64,000 nucleotides of DNA from the NCBI GenBank assembly GCA_016793095.1, contig JAEUJQ010000052.1, positions 124,001 to 188,000 on the forward strand. The letters are read 5' to 3'. The number at the start of each line of letters is the position of its first letter. Within the stretch, counting starts at the first letter, position 1. The notes beneath the pieces were generated by a model. The model did no database searches. It was not told the DNA's origin and saw nothing but the letters and a program-made list of their open reading frames with translations. The stretch comes from Myxococcaceae bacterium (GTDB lineage Bacteria; Myxococcota; Myxococcia; Myxococcales; Myxococcaceae). The translations under genes and the position numbers were made by a program. Positions 46,301 through 55,092 of this stretch are shown here, one piece after another.

Positions 46301-48852
46301 TATTGAATGCTCGGCTCGCAGGTGCAGGTGGCCTGCTTGCACGACAGCCCGGCACCGCAGGTGTTGCCGCAGTTCGGCGCGCAGACGCACGACCGGCTGT
46401 TCGGATCGCACACGAACGGCGCGACGCACGTGGCGCCGCACGGGTCGCCGTTCGCGTCGGGGCTGTTGTCGATCCAGTACCGGTACGAGACCGCCACCTT
46501 CGCGCCCATCATCGGCCGACAGGTGCCGTAGAAGACGATGCGCCGGGTGGCCGAGTCGATGTCCCAGCCGTTCTGGCGGCTGCGCGGCACGTCGGACGTG
46601 TTGCACATGCCCGCGGTGCGCCCGGCCTCGATCGCCACCTTGATCGTCGGGGAGATCGGCGGGCGGTTGAGCTGCCGGCCCGTACCGCCGATCGCCGCGC
46701 TCAGGATCGCGTCGATCACCGCCTCCTGCCGGGCGCGCTGGGTCGCGTTGGGGTTGGGCACGTTGAACTCTTCGATGCTGCCGCTCACCCCGCCCAGCAG
46801 CTGCACCACCGTGGCGTAGGTCGGCGGGTTGGTCTCGGGGGTGCCGTCGCCGCAGTCACGCCCGGCAGGACAGGTGATGCCGTGCGCGATCACCTGGCGC
46901 CCCGAGAAGGTGGCCTGGAGCGATGAGGCGAACTGCTGCGGCGTCGTGGACGACTGATCGCTCGTGTCGGACAGGAAGATCAGGTTCACGTTGGCGTCGG
47001 CGCGGAACGGCCCGCGCTGCTGAGAGCCGGTGCGGTCGATGAAGGCGCGCGCCGAGGGGAACCCGCGCTCGAAGCCGTTGCCGCCCGTGCCGAACCAGTT
47101 CGCGCCGGTGCTCTGATCGAACCAGCTCGCCATGGTGGCCGACATCGTCGTCCACTCACGCGTCGAGCCGGCGTAGCTGCTCGGGTAGTAGCCCGTCGTC
47201 ACCGCCGCGGCGCGCCAGTCGAGCCCGGCCTGGTTCAGCTTGTTGCCGAACAGCGAGCCGGCGTTGCGCACGGCGTCCTGCGACGAGGCCATCGAGCAGC
47301 TGTCGTCCACGACCCACAGGAAGTCCACCTTCGCGTTGGCGGTCGCGGTGAAGGCCTCACACTGGGTCGCCGTCAGATCGCCCGCCTGCGCCACCGCCGT
47401 GCCGCCGCCCACGTCGTCGAGCTGGAAGAGCGCGCCACCCGAGTAGAGCGACGCGGGGATCACGGCGATCACCGTCACTGCTCTCGTCGCGGTGCGGCGC
47501 ACGTACACGGCCTGCACCTTGAACGGACCATTGGTGCCGCCAGCGCCCATGAGCAGCCCACCGGCGTTCATCCCGAGGAAGCGGCGGGCCAGCTCGTTGA
47601 CGGCCTCCTTCACGTCACGGGTCGAGGCGAGATCGTAGCTCGCGCGCACGGCGCCGAAGCCGTCCCACGTGGTGTACGTCTGCGTCAGCGGGAGGCCGAC
47701 GGAGCCAAGGCCGCCCAGGATCGCGCGCGCCGATGTCTCTTCGGCCGACGCGCTCGCGCCCACGCCCATCGTCTTCGAGATGGCGATGCCACCCACCTTC
47801 GCGCTCGGGTTGTAGAAGGCGATGCCGCGCTCGTCGGTGCCCAGGGTCAGCTTCGAGATCTCGGTGAACTCGGGCACCGCGGCGAGCTGCACGTCGGCCG
47901 AGCCCGAGGTGTGGAATGAGACCGGCCTCAGGTTCGCGGTCGAGCACGCCTGCTGCGCGGGGCCCATCGCGTCCATGGAGTCGTTGGGGTTGAGCTCGCC
48001 CATGTCGATGCGGCCGTTGGAGTTCGTGTCTTCGGCCCCGTCGGCGATGCCGTCGCCATCGGTGTCGGCTCCGCAGGCATTGCTGCCGGTCGCCGTGTCG
48101 GCGTCGAACGTCGTCGCGGCGTAGCTGCAGCCGCGGGGGTCGGCGCCTGGCGGCACCAGCTTGCCCTCGACGCCGTCGCTCAGGCCATCACCGTCGGTGT
48201 CCTTCAGGGTCGGGTTGGTCATGCAGCCGGCGGCGCCCATCACCTCCTGCCCGTCGGAGTAGCCGTCGCAGTCGGAGTCCACCCGCAGCGGGTTGGGCTC
48301 GTTCGCCTGCCGGCGCCCGTCCTGATCCGCGTCCTCCTGGCCGTCTCTCAGGCCGTCGCCGTCGGTGTCCGCGTTGGTGGGGTTCGTCTTGCTCGCCGGG
48401 TCGGCGTCGGGGAGGAAGGTCGCGCCACAGGTCGCGTTGGGCGTCATCGTCTTGCCCATCTCGAGCCCATCGGGCAGGCCGTCGGCGTCGGAGTCGCTGT
48501 TGCACGGATCGGTGCGCGCGTTGTTGCCGTAGTCGGTGCCGTACTCCTCGAGATCCGACAGGCCGTCGCAGTCGGTGTCGCGAGAGCCGTTGTCAGCCGC
48601 CATCGGATCGCAGCCGGTCACCATGCGCGGTCCGCCGCCAGCCGAGCCACCGCCGGTGCCAGTACCGCCGGCGCTGTTGGCGCCACCGCCAGCGCCGCTG
48701 ATGCCGCCGCCAGTGCCGGTGCCAGCGCGACACTGCCCGGCGATGCAGCTCTGGCCAGCGCCACACTCAGCAGTGCTGGTGCAGGTGCGGACGGGGGGAC
48801 TGCACGAGATGACGCCAGCGCTGAGCAGCGCGACGAGCGAGAGACGCGTCAT
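46300..48852 (-). CDS. TSP3-repeat / VWA surface lipoprotein
   Basis: 850 residues from ATG 48852, behind a GGAGGAG site. Lipobox VISC near residue 17. Cys- and Gly-rich linker (about 30-75), then thrombospondin type 3 calcium-binding repeats (about 90-290; DTDGDGLRDGQED-type DxDGDG). A later VWA-like domain has MIDAS motif WVVDDSCSM (DxSxS). Cys-rich C-terminus (VCAPNCGNTCGAG). Likely an outer-surface adhesive or calcium-dependent protein. Its 3' end meets the duplicated tail of the previous lipoprotein gene. Confidence 0.85.
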   Translation of the reverse strand: MTRLSLVALLSAGVISCSPPVRTCTSTAECGAGQSCIAGQCRAGTGTGGGISGAGGGANSAGGTGTGGGSAGGGPRMVTGCDPMAADNGSRDTDCDGLSDLEEYGTDYGNNARTDPCNSDSDADGLPDGLEMGKTMTPNATCGATFLPDADPASKTNPTNADTDGDGLRDGQEDADQDGRRQANEPNPLRVDSDCDGYSDGQEVMGAAGCMTNPTLKDTDGDGLSDGVEGKLVPPGADPRGCSYAATTFDADTATGSNACGADTDGDGIADGAEDTNSNGRIDMGELNPNDSMDAMGPAQQACSTANLRPVSFHTSGSADVQLAAVPEFTEISKLTLGTDERGIAFYNPSAKVGGIAISKTMGVGASASAEETSARAILGGLGSVGLPLTQTYTTWDGFGAVRASYDLASTRDVKEAVNELARRFLGMNAGGLLMGAGGTNGPFKVQAVYVRRTATRAVTVIAVIPASLYSGGALFQLDDVGGGTAVAQAGDLTATQCEAFTATANAKVDFLWVVDDSCSMASSQDAVRNAGSLFGNKLNQAGLDWRAAAVTTGYYPSSYAGSTREWTTMSATMASWFDQSTGANWFGTGGNGFERGFPSARAFIDRTGSQQRGPFRADANVNLIFLSDTSDQSSTTPQQFASSLQATFSGRQVIAHGITCPAGRDCGDGTPETNPPTYATVVQLLGGVSGSIEEFNVPNPNATQRARQEAVIDAILSAAIGGTGRQLNRPPISPTIKVAIEAGRTAGMCNTSDVPRSRQNGWDIDSATRRIVFYGTCRPMMGAKVAVSYRYWIDNSPDANGDPCGATCVAPFVCDPNSRSCVCAPNCGNTCGAGLSCKQATCTCEPSIQ

Positions 48853-48922
48853 GGTTGAGAACTCCTCCAAAGTTGCTGCCTGCCGCGACTTCGAGCGGCG
48901 GCCCCTTTTGACGAGGCGGACT

Positions 48923-49579
48923 CTACGCACACTCCGCGACGAAAAGTACATGGGGGGTGGTGTATCCGCGGTGCATCGACGCGCTCTCGCGAACTGAGAA
49001 ACCTGTCTTCTCCAGTTCACGGTGCAGCGTCTCGCGCGGCTCGAAGCCGAGGGCGCCACTCTCGCGGGTGCGCCGGAGCAGCCGCACCATCACCTGCTCC
49101 TGCCAGAGGGCCGTCTTCGCGCGCCACGAGCCGTCGTTCTCGGCCTCCTTGATCACCAGGCGCCCCCCGGGGACGAGCAGGGCGCGACACGCGGCGAGGA
49201 AGGCGCCCCACTCGAACGGCGGGAGCAGGTAGAGCACGTCGGCGACGAAGAGGCAGTCGAAGCGGCCGGGCTCCTTCGCGGCGAGCTCGTGCACGGTGCC
49301 GACCTCGAGGCGCACGTTGGGGAAGCGGCCGACGGAGCGCCGCGCCCAGTCGATCTTCCGCGCGTCGGGATCGAGCCCGACCACCTCGCGCTCGGGGAAC
49401 CCCACGGCGAGGAGCGCGGTCAGCACCCCGTGGCCACAGCCGAGATCGGCCAGGCGCCTGCCCTTCGCGCGGGCAGCCAGCGCTTCCAGCGGCGCTGAGA
49501 AGAGCCGCGCGTGCACGAAGAGGCGCTCCTGAACGGGCAGCGGCTCGAAGGCGGCCAGTGAGGGGTGGAAGCCGCGCAC
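48923..49579 (-). CDS. SAM-dependent methyltransferase
   Basis: 218 residues from GTG 49579. Class I fold: ADLGCGHGVLTALLA (SAM motif I), VVGLDPDARKIDWA and FDCLFVADVLYLLPP. Small-molecule or lipid methyltransferase; substrate unknown. It starts 2 bases after the fadJ stop and so is probably the third gene of the fad operon. Confidence 0.8.
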   Translation of the reverse strand: MRGFHPSLAAFEPLPVQERLFVHARLFSAPLEALAARAKGRRLADLGCGHGVLTALLAVGFPEREVVGLDPDARKIDWARRSVGRFPNVRLEVGTVHELAAKEPGRFDCLFVADVLYLLPPFEWGAFLAACRALLVPGGRLVIKEAENDGSWRAKTALWQEQVMVRLLRRTRESGALGFEPRETLHRELEKTGFSVRESASMHRGYTTPHVLFVAECA

Positions 49580-49581
49580 GA

Positions 49582-51774
49582 TCAGTAGAAGCGCTTGCCG
49601 TTCTTCACCAGCTCACCGAGCAGGGGGGCGGGCGCGAAGCGGGGCCCGAGGCGCTCCTGGTAGTGCTCGATGCGCTGCAGCGTGCGGCCGAGGCCCTGCG
49701 CCTCGACGTGGCGGAAGGGGCCGCCCAGGAACGGCGGGAAGCCGAGGCCGAAGATCGCGCCGATGTCGCCGTCGCGGGGGCTGCGCAGAATGCCCTCGCC
49801 CAGGCACCGCACCGCTTCGTTCACCATCTGCAGCACGCAGCGCTCGGCCATCTCGGCGCGATCGACGCGCTTGCGCTCCTTGTGCGGCAGCAGCGCGTAG
49901 ATCGTCTCATCGACCTCTTTCTTCTTCCCCTCGGCGTACGTGTAGAAGCCCTTCTTCGCCTTCCGGCCCAGGCGCCCGTCGGCCACCAGGGCGTCGGTGG
50001 TGCTCGGGGCCAGCATGCGATCGCCGTACGCCTCGTGCATGATCTTCGCGACCTTCGCGGCCACGTCGATGCCGACCTCGTCGAGCAGGGTGATGGGCCC
50101 CACCGGGAAGCCGAAGTCGATCAGCGCGCGATCGAGCTCGGCGATGTCGGCGCCCTCCGCGAGCAGGAACGCGGCCTCGTTCAGGTACGGCGCGAGGATG
50201 CGTGAGGTGTAGAAGCCCACGCCGTCGTTCACCACGATCACCGTCTTGCCCTGCTTCTTGCCGACCTCGACGCAGGTGGCCGTCACCCAATCCGCGGTGC
50301 CCGGGTGCGTGATGATCTCGAGCAGCGGCATTTTGTGCACCGGGCTGAAGTAGTGCATGCCGATGACGGTCTCGGGGTGGCGCGACGCCTCGGCGATCTT
50401 CGAGATCGGCAGGCTGCTGGTGTTCGACGCGAAGATCACGTCAGGCCGGCCGACGGCCTCGATGTCCTTCACGACCTGGTGCTTGAGCTTGAGGTCCTCG
50501 AACACCGCCTCGATGACGAGCTCGGCGTTCTTGAAGCCCGAGTAGTCGGTGGTCGCGGTGACGAGCGCGAGCTGGCGATCACGCTCGCGCCAGGTGATCG
50601 ACTTGCGCCGCACCCGCTCGTCGTAGAGGCCCCGCACCAGGGCGAGCGCGCGACCCGCGCCGGCGTCGTCCCTGTCCTTGATGCGCACGGGGACGCCCTG
50701 CAGCGCCGAGGTGACGTAGGCGATGCCGCCGCCCATCAGCCCGCCGCCCACCATCCCCACCTTCTTCACCTCGCGCGCCCTGACCGCGGGGTTCCTGGTG
50801 CCGTTGTCCTTCTTGAGCGCGGTGGTGGCGAAGAAGATCTCGACGAGGCGGCGCGACACGTCGGACACCACCAGCTCGCTGAACGCCTGGGCTTCGGCCT
50901 CGAGCCCTGCCTGGAAGCCCTTGTCGAGCCCCACGCGGATGACCTCCAGCGCGCGCTCCGGCGCCGGGTACTTCCCGCGCGTCTTCTTGAGCAGCTGCTT
51001 CTTCGCCTGATCGAAGAGCACCTTGCGACCGACCGGGTTGTCCTCGAGGGCCAGCTCTGCCCACGCCTTCTGATCGGCGAGCCCGCGGAGGATCTCCTTG
51101 AACGAACGGCTGCGCGCTACGTGCTGCAGCCCTCGGGAGCGATCGAGCACCAGCTTGCCGCTCGCCAGCTCGAGCGCGCGCCGCTTCGCGACCTCCTCGA
51201 GGATCGGCGCCGGCACCACCTCGTCCACCACGCCGAGCTTGAGGGCCTTCTTCGCCTTGAGCGACTTGCCGGTGAGGATGAGATCGAGCGCTGCCTGCGC
51301 GCCGATGAGCCGGGGCAGCCGCTGCGTCCCGCCCGCGCCGGGGATCAGGCCGAGCTGCACCTCGGGCAGGCCGAGCGACGTCTTCGGGTTGTCGGTCGCG
51401 ACGCGGTAGTCACAGGCGAGCGCCCACTCGAGGCCGCCGCCCAGGCACGCCCCGTTGATCGCCGCCACCACCGGCTTCTCGAACGCGTCCAGGCGATCGA
51501 AGCCGGCGTGGCCCTGCTTCACGATGCTGAGCGCGTCGGCGGGCGTCTTGATGGTCGAGAGGAAGTCGATCTTCGCCCCGGCGATGAAGCTGTCCTTCTT
51601 GCCCGAGATGAAGACGATCGCCTTCGCCCCCGGGTCGGAGGCCGCCCTGGTCATCAGCGCCTCGAACTCCTGGCTGATGGCGGGCGAGAGCGTGTTCACC
51701 GCCTCGCCCTCGATGTCGAAGGTGATGACGGCGACCTGATCCTCGAGGGCGTACGCGAAGCTGGGAGTGCTCAT
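49582..51774 (-). CDS. fadJ: Fatty-acid oxidation complex alpha subunit
   Basis: 730 residues. The N-terminal crotonase domain has GGGLEWALACDYRVA and LPEVQLGLIPGAGGTQRLPR; the central and C-terminal 3-hydroxyacyl-CoA dehydrogenase has the NAD motif VGGGLMGGGIAY and HADH-C. It carries out enoyl-CoA hydratase and 3-hydroxyacyl-CoA dehydrogenase steps of beta-oxidation. The gene follows fadI with a 2-base gap. Length and layout match FadJ/FadB. Confidence 0.9.
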   Translation of the reverse strand: MSTPSFAYALEDQVAVITFDIEGEAVNTLSPAISQEFEALMTRAASDPGAKAIVFISGKKDSFIAGAKIDFLSTIKTPADALSIVKQGHAGFDRLDAFEKPVVAAINGACLGGGLEWALACDYRVATDNPKTSLGLPEVQLGLIPGAGGTQRLPRLIGAQAALDLILTGKSLKAKKALKLGVVDEVVPAPILEEVAKRRALELASGKLVLDRSRGLQHVARSRSFKEILRGLADQKAWAELALEDNPVGRKVLFDQAKKQLLKKTRGKYPAPERALEVIRVGLDKGFQAGLEAEAQAFSELVVSDVSRRLVEIFFATTALKKDNGTRNPAVRAREVKKVGMVGGGLMGGGIAYVTSALQGVPVRIKDRDDAGAGRALALVRGLYDERVRRKSITWRERDRQLALVTATTDYSGFKNAELVIEAVFEDLKLKHQVVKDIEAVGRPDVIFASNTSSLPISKIAEASRHPETVIGMHYFSPVHKMPLLEIITHPGTADWVTATCVEVGKKQGKTVIVVNDGVGFYTSRILAPYLNEAAFLLAEGADIAELDRALIDFGFPVGPITLLDEVGIDVAAKVAKIMHEAYGDRMLAPSTTDALVADGRLGRKAKKGFYTYAEGKKKEVDETIYALLPHKERKRVDRAEMAERCVLQMVNEAVRCLGEGILRSPRDGDIGAIFGLGFPPFLGGPFRHVEAQGLGRTLQRIEHYQERLGPRFAPAPLLGELVKNGKRFY

Positions 51775-51776
51775 GA

Positions 51777-53078
51777 TCAGGCTCGCTCCAGGACGACTGC
51801 GGCGCCCAGACCACCCTGGGCGCAGACGGTGACGAGGGCCGTGCCGAGGTCGCGGCGCTTCAGCTCACGCAGCACCTGGTGGACGATGCGCGCGCCGGTG
51901 GCGGCGAACGGGTGCCCCAACGCGATCGAGCCGCCGTTCACGTTCAGCTTCGCGCGATCGACCTCGCCCACCGGCGCCTTGCGGCCCAGCTTCTCGGCGA
52001 AGGTCTTCGAGGCGAGCGCCTGAAGGTTCGACGCGACCTGCGCCGCGAAGGCCTCGTGCATGTCCACGAGATCGATGTCCTTCAGCGTCATGCCCGCGCG
52101 ATCGAGGGCGATGGGCGCCGCGTAGGCGGGGCCCTGGAGCAGCTGATCGGCAGGATCGGTGGCGGCGAACGCGTGCGCGCGCAGGTAGCCGAGCGGCGTG
52201 TAGCCGAGGGCCTTCGCCTTCTCCTCGCTCATCACCAGCAGCGCCGCCGCGCCGTCGGTCAAGGGCGAGGCGTTGCCGGCCGTCACCGAGCCGTACTTGC
52301 GATCGAACACCGGCTTGAGCGCGCCGAGGGCGTCGAGCGAGGTGTCTTCGCGCACGATGTTGTCCTTGTCGGCGATGGTCGAGTACTTCGGCGGCACCGG
52401 GACGTGCATCACCTCGGCGTCGAACACGCCGGCCTTCCACGCGCGCGCGGCGTTCTGATGCGAGGCCAGGGCGATCTCGTCCTGCTCCTTGCGGGTGATG
52501 CCGTTCTCCTTCGCCATCTTCTCGGCAGACTCACCCATGGTGAGCCCGGTCGAGTACTCGGCGATGGCCGGCGGCACGGGGATGAGGTCCTTCGGCGACA
52601 GCTTCTGGAACGGCTTCACGCGCGCAGCGAGCGTGCGGGCGCGCGACGACTCGGCGAGGGCGTGCGCGAGCGGACGGCTGGTGAAGATCGGCGGGTCGCT
52701 CATCGACTCGGTGCCGCCGGCGATGGCCACGTCGGACTGGCCGAGCGCGATCGCGTTGCCGGCGTTCACCAGCGCCTGCACGCTGGTCGCGCACGCGCGG
52801 GCCACGGTGTACGCCTCGATCTTCCTGGGAAGCCCGGCCGCGAGCACCACCTCGCGCGCGATGCTGGCGGCGGTGAGCCCGGGGATCACCTGGCCGAAGA
52901 CGACGCTGTCGATCTCTGCCGGGTCGAGCTCGCTGCGCTGCAGGAGCTCCTGCACGACGATGCGACCGAGATCGAGCGCGGTCAGCTCGGCGAACACGCT
53001 CGCCGCCTTCACGAACGGCGTGCGCAGCCCGTTCACGATCGCCACGCGACGGTGGCCATTGGGTGTTGCCTTCGCCAT
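51777..53078 (-). CDS. fadI: Acetyl-CoA acyltransferase (thiolase), beta-oxidation beta subunit
   Basis: 433 residues from ATG 53078, behind a GGAGG site. Thiolase active-site Cys in ARACATSVQALVNAG, then GGTESMSD, NVNGGSIALGHPFAATG and CAQGGLGAAVVLE near the end (second catalytic Cys). It cleaves 3-ketoacyl-CoA in the last beta-oxidation step and pairs with fadJ. Its promoter region carries a palindrome (53216-53233) overlapping the -35. Confidence 0.9.
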   Translation of the reverse strand: MAKATPNGHRRVAIVNGLRTPFVKAASVFAELTALDLGRIVVQELLQRSELDPAEIDSVVFGQVIPGLTAASIAREVVLAAGLPRKIEAYTVARACATSVQALVNAGNAIALGQSDVAIAGGTESMSDPPIFTSRPLAHALAESSRARTLAARVKPFQKLSPKDLIPVPPAIAEYSTGLTMGESAEKMAKENGITRKEQDEIALASHQNAARAWKAGVFDAEVMHVPVPPKYSTIADKDNIVREDTSLDALGALKPVFDRKYGSVTAGNASPLTDGAAALLVMSEEKAKALGYTPLGYLRAHAFAATDPADQLLQGPAYAAPIALDRAGMTLKDIDLVDMHEAFAAQVASNLQALASKTFAEKLGRKAPVGEVDRAKLNVNGGSIALGHPFAATGARIVHQVLRELKRRDLGTALVTVCAQGGLGAAVVLERA

Positions 53079-53203
53079 GCAGCCTCCAGTGCTGATGCGA
53101 CGACGAGAAGCGGGCATGAAGCCGCCCACTCGGGGGGGCCGTCGGCCGCGAGGGCCGTTGAGGGCCATCGCGGAGGGAACGAAGACTCCGCTCGAGCGCC
53201 GCG

Positions 53204-53232
53204 GTCATAGGGACCGTTGACTGGCCGGTCAA
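53204..53232 (-). promoter_or_regulatory. fadI promoter
   Basis: Minus strand: -35 TTGACC (53227-53232), 17-base spacer, -10 TATGAC (53204-53209). Transcription would start near 53197, giving a leader of about 120 bases before the fadI ATG. Confidence 0.55.
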
Positions 53233-53233
53233 C
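53216..53233. promoter_or_regulatory. Palindromic operator-like site over the fadI -35
   Basis: GTTGACTGGCCGGTCAAC, 16 of 18 bases symmetric, centred in the promoter so that binding would block the -35. It shares the TTGAC-N6-GTCAA form with the site upstream of the BKACE gene (34585-34600). TetR-type fatty-acid regulators often bind such palindromes; the regulator gene is not in the window. Confidence 0.5.
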
Positions 53234-53264
53234 GAAATTGACGCAGCGCGGCGGGCGCATGGGC

Positions 53265-53790
53265 GCGCGCGGAACCACTCCACGACGCGGTCGCAGCGCT
53301 CGTCATCCTCGGCGGCGCGGAGTCACTCCACGACGCCGTCGGAGCGCTCGTCGTCCTCACGGCGACGCCGTCGGAGCGCTCGTCGTCCTCACGGCGGCGC
53401 GGAACCACTCCACGACGCGGTCGCAGCTCTCGTCATCCTCACGGGGGACGCGGAATCACTCCACGACGCCGTCGGAGCGCTCGTCGTCCTCACGGCGGCG
53501 CGGAGTCACTCCACGACGCCGTCGGAGCGCTCGTCGTCCTCACCGGCGGCGCGGAATCACTCCACGACGCCGTCGGAGCGCTCGTCGTCCGCACGGGCGG
53601 CGCGCAATCACTCCACGACGCCGTGGGAGCGCTCGTCGTCCGCACGGGCGGCGCGGAATCACTCCACGACGCCGTCGGAGCGCTCGTCGTCCTCACGGCG
53701 GCGCGCAATCACTCCACGACGCCGTCGGAGCGCTCGTCGTCCTCCTGGGCGGCGCGGAATCACTCCACGACGCCGTCGTAGCGCTCGTCA
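53265..53790 (-). repeat. Tandem repeats of the WGR-gene 3' end (about 51-base units)
   Basis: About ten units with the core CACTCCACGACGCCGTCGGA then GCGCTCGTCGTCCTC, mostly 49-52 bases, the last lying in the 3' end of the WGR gene (53752-53790). Read on the minus strand each encodes EDDERSDGVVE followed in most copies by TGA. Copies drift in the few bases around the stop (GGAATC, GGAGTC, GGAACC), the last of which turns TGA into TGG. Confidence 0.85.
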
Positions 53791-55088
53791 TCCTCATCGG
53801 CGCGGCGGGCGGCGCGTTCGGCGCGCGCGGCCTTCGCCTTCTTCTTCCGCTCGACGACCTCCTCGCTCGGGCCCTCCGCGGTGAGCCCGAGCTGTTGCAG
53901 GGCCCGGGCCAGCGCGCCGCTCTCAGGACACTCGAAGACGACGTTCTTCAGGGTTCCGCGCAAGGGGCCCAGGTGGTGTGCCTCGGAGGCGGGCGTGCCG
54001 ATCAGCTCGACGCGCTCGAGCTTCCCTGCGAGATCGTCGAGGAGCACGAGCAGCGCGGCGCCCTCGCGCATGCGCCGCAGCTCGAGGCGGGTGATGCCGG
54101 GGTGCGAGAGGAACCGGCGAATGGCGCTGGCCCAAGCAGCGAGCGTCACGCCCACCACGCCCTCCTGGGTGAACGACAACGTCTTCAGCTTCGGCACCTC
54201 GAAGGACTGGAGATCGGTGAGCAGCCGCGCGTCGAGTCGCCACGGCTTGAGCACCAGCCGCTCGAGGTTCGGAAGCGCGAGCCCCCGGCCCAGGGTGTTG
54301 AGCGCGGCGCGGACCTCGAGCGTCGTGAGGCGCGAGCCGACCGGCTGCAGCGCGAGCAGCGAGTCGATGCGTGGCCACGCGCTCTCGTTCTTGAAGGCCT
54401 CGGCGACGTCGAACTCGCCGAGCGCGAGCGTGGCGAGGTGGGCTGGCCACTCGAGCGAGGCGAGCCGCTTCAGCGCGACGTCGTAGCGGCCCTCGGTGCC
54501 TGGGGACCCGAACTCGAGCCGCTCGAGGAACCGCGACGCCGGGCTGTTGAGGGCGGCCTCGAGCACCTCCCCGATGGGCGCCGTGTACGGGCCGGACCAG
54601 ATGCGCAGGGTGCGCGCGTAGCCGAAGCGCCACTCGACGGTGACCTGCGTGTGGAAGCCGGCGAGCTCGGCGCCGATCAGCGCGTCGTAGTGCTCCTTGA
54701 CGAAGGCCTTCGCCTGGCCGATCGAGCCGCGCGCGCGCTTCGCCGCCTTCACCTGGAGGCCGATCAGCTCGCCGCGCACCGGATCACCCGTCTCGAGCAA
54801 CGAGTCGGCGAAGACGAGCCAGCGCTCGGGGTCGTCCTTCAGCAGCTCGCGCTCGGCCTCGACGGACAGGGTGGACGGCGCCTGCGCCTCGTCCATGAAG
54901 CCGTCCTTCAGGCGCTGCGCGACGAGGCCGTCGAACGTCTTCTGCGCGGCCTCTTCGGACTTGCAGGGAATGCGGTTGACCGTGCCAGGCGTGCCCGCGG
55001 CTCCGCTGCGGATGACGAGCTCAGAGCCCGCCCGGCTGATGCGCCAGAAGCGCGGCTGCGGCTGAGTGGCGTGCAGCCGGCGCTCCAT
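53760..55088 (-). CDS. WGR and TIGR02996-type domain protein
   Basis: 442 residues. N-terminal WGR-like domain (about 5-65; FWRISRAGSELVIRSGAAGT), TIGR02996-type segment (LKDDPERWLVFADSLLETGD, RGELIGLQ, about 85-115), then LRR-like helix-sheet repeats (about 150-400; LTTLEVRAALNTLGRGLALP) and a charged tail (KKKAKAARAERAARRAD, DDERYDGVVE). Such proteins are frequent in myxobacteria; function unknown. It starts four bases after the amylase gene. Its last codons and stop are repeated downstream. Confidence 0.75.
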   Translation of the reverse strand: MERRLHATQPQPRFWRISRAGSELVIRSGAAGTPGTVNRIPCKSEEAAQKTFDGLVAQRLKDGFMDEAQAPSTLSVEAERELLKDDPERWLVFADSLLETGDPVRGELIGLQVKAAKRARGSIGQAKAFVKEHYDALIGAELAGFHTQVTVEWRFGYARTLRIWSGPYTAPIGEVLEAALNSPASRFLERLEFGSPGTEGRYDVALKRLASLEWPAHLATLALGEFDVAEAFKNESAWPRIDSLLALQPVGSRLTTLEVRAALNTLGRGLALPNLERLVLKPWRLDARLLTDLQSFEVPKLKTLSFTQEGVVGVTLAAWASAIRRFLSHPGITRLELRRMREGAALLVLLDDLAGKLERVELIGTPASEAHHLGPLRGTLKNVVFECPESGALARALQQLGLTAEGPSEEVVERKKKAKAARAERAARRADEDDERYDGVVE

Positions 55089-55092
55089 GTCG

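Larger units (their letters stand above)
53079..53759. other. Non-coding stretch: fadI upstream region and repeat array
   Basis: The first part holds the fadI leader, promoter and operator. From about 53265 to the WGR-protein stop at 53760 it is filled by the 3'-end repeat array. No gene is visible. Confidence 0.6.

Noticed and set aside
53265-53790. Possible CRISPR array or toxin repeat locus
   Set aside because: Units match the neighbouring gene's 3' end and lack spacers.
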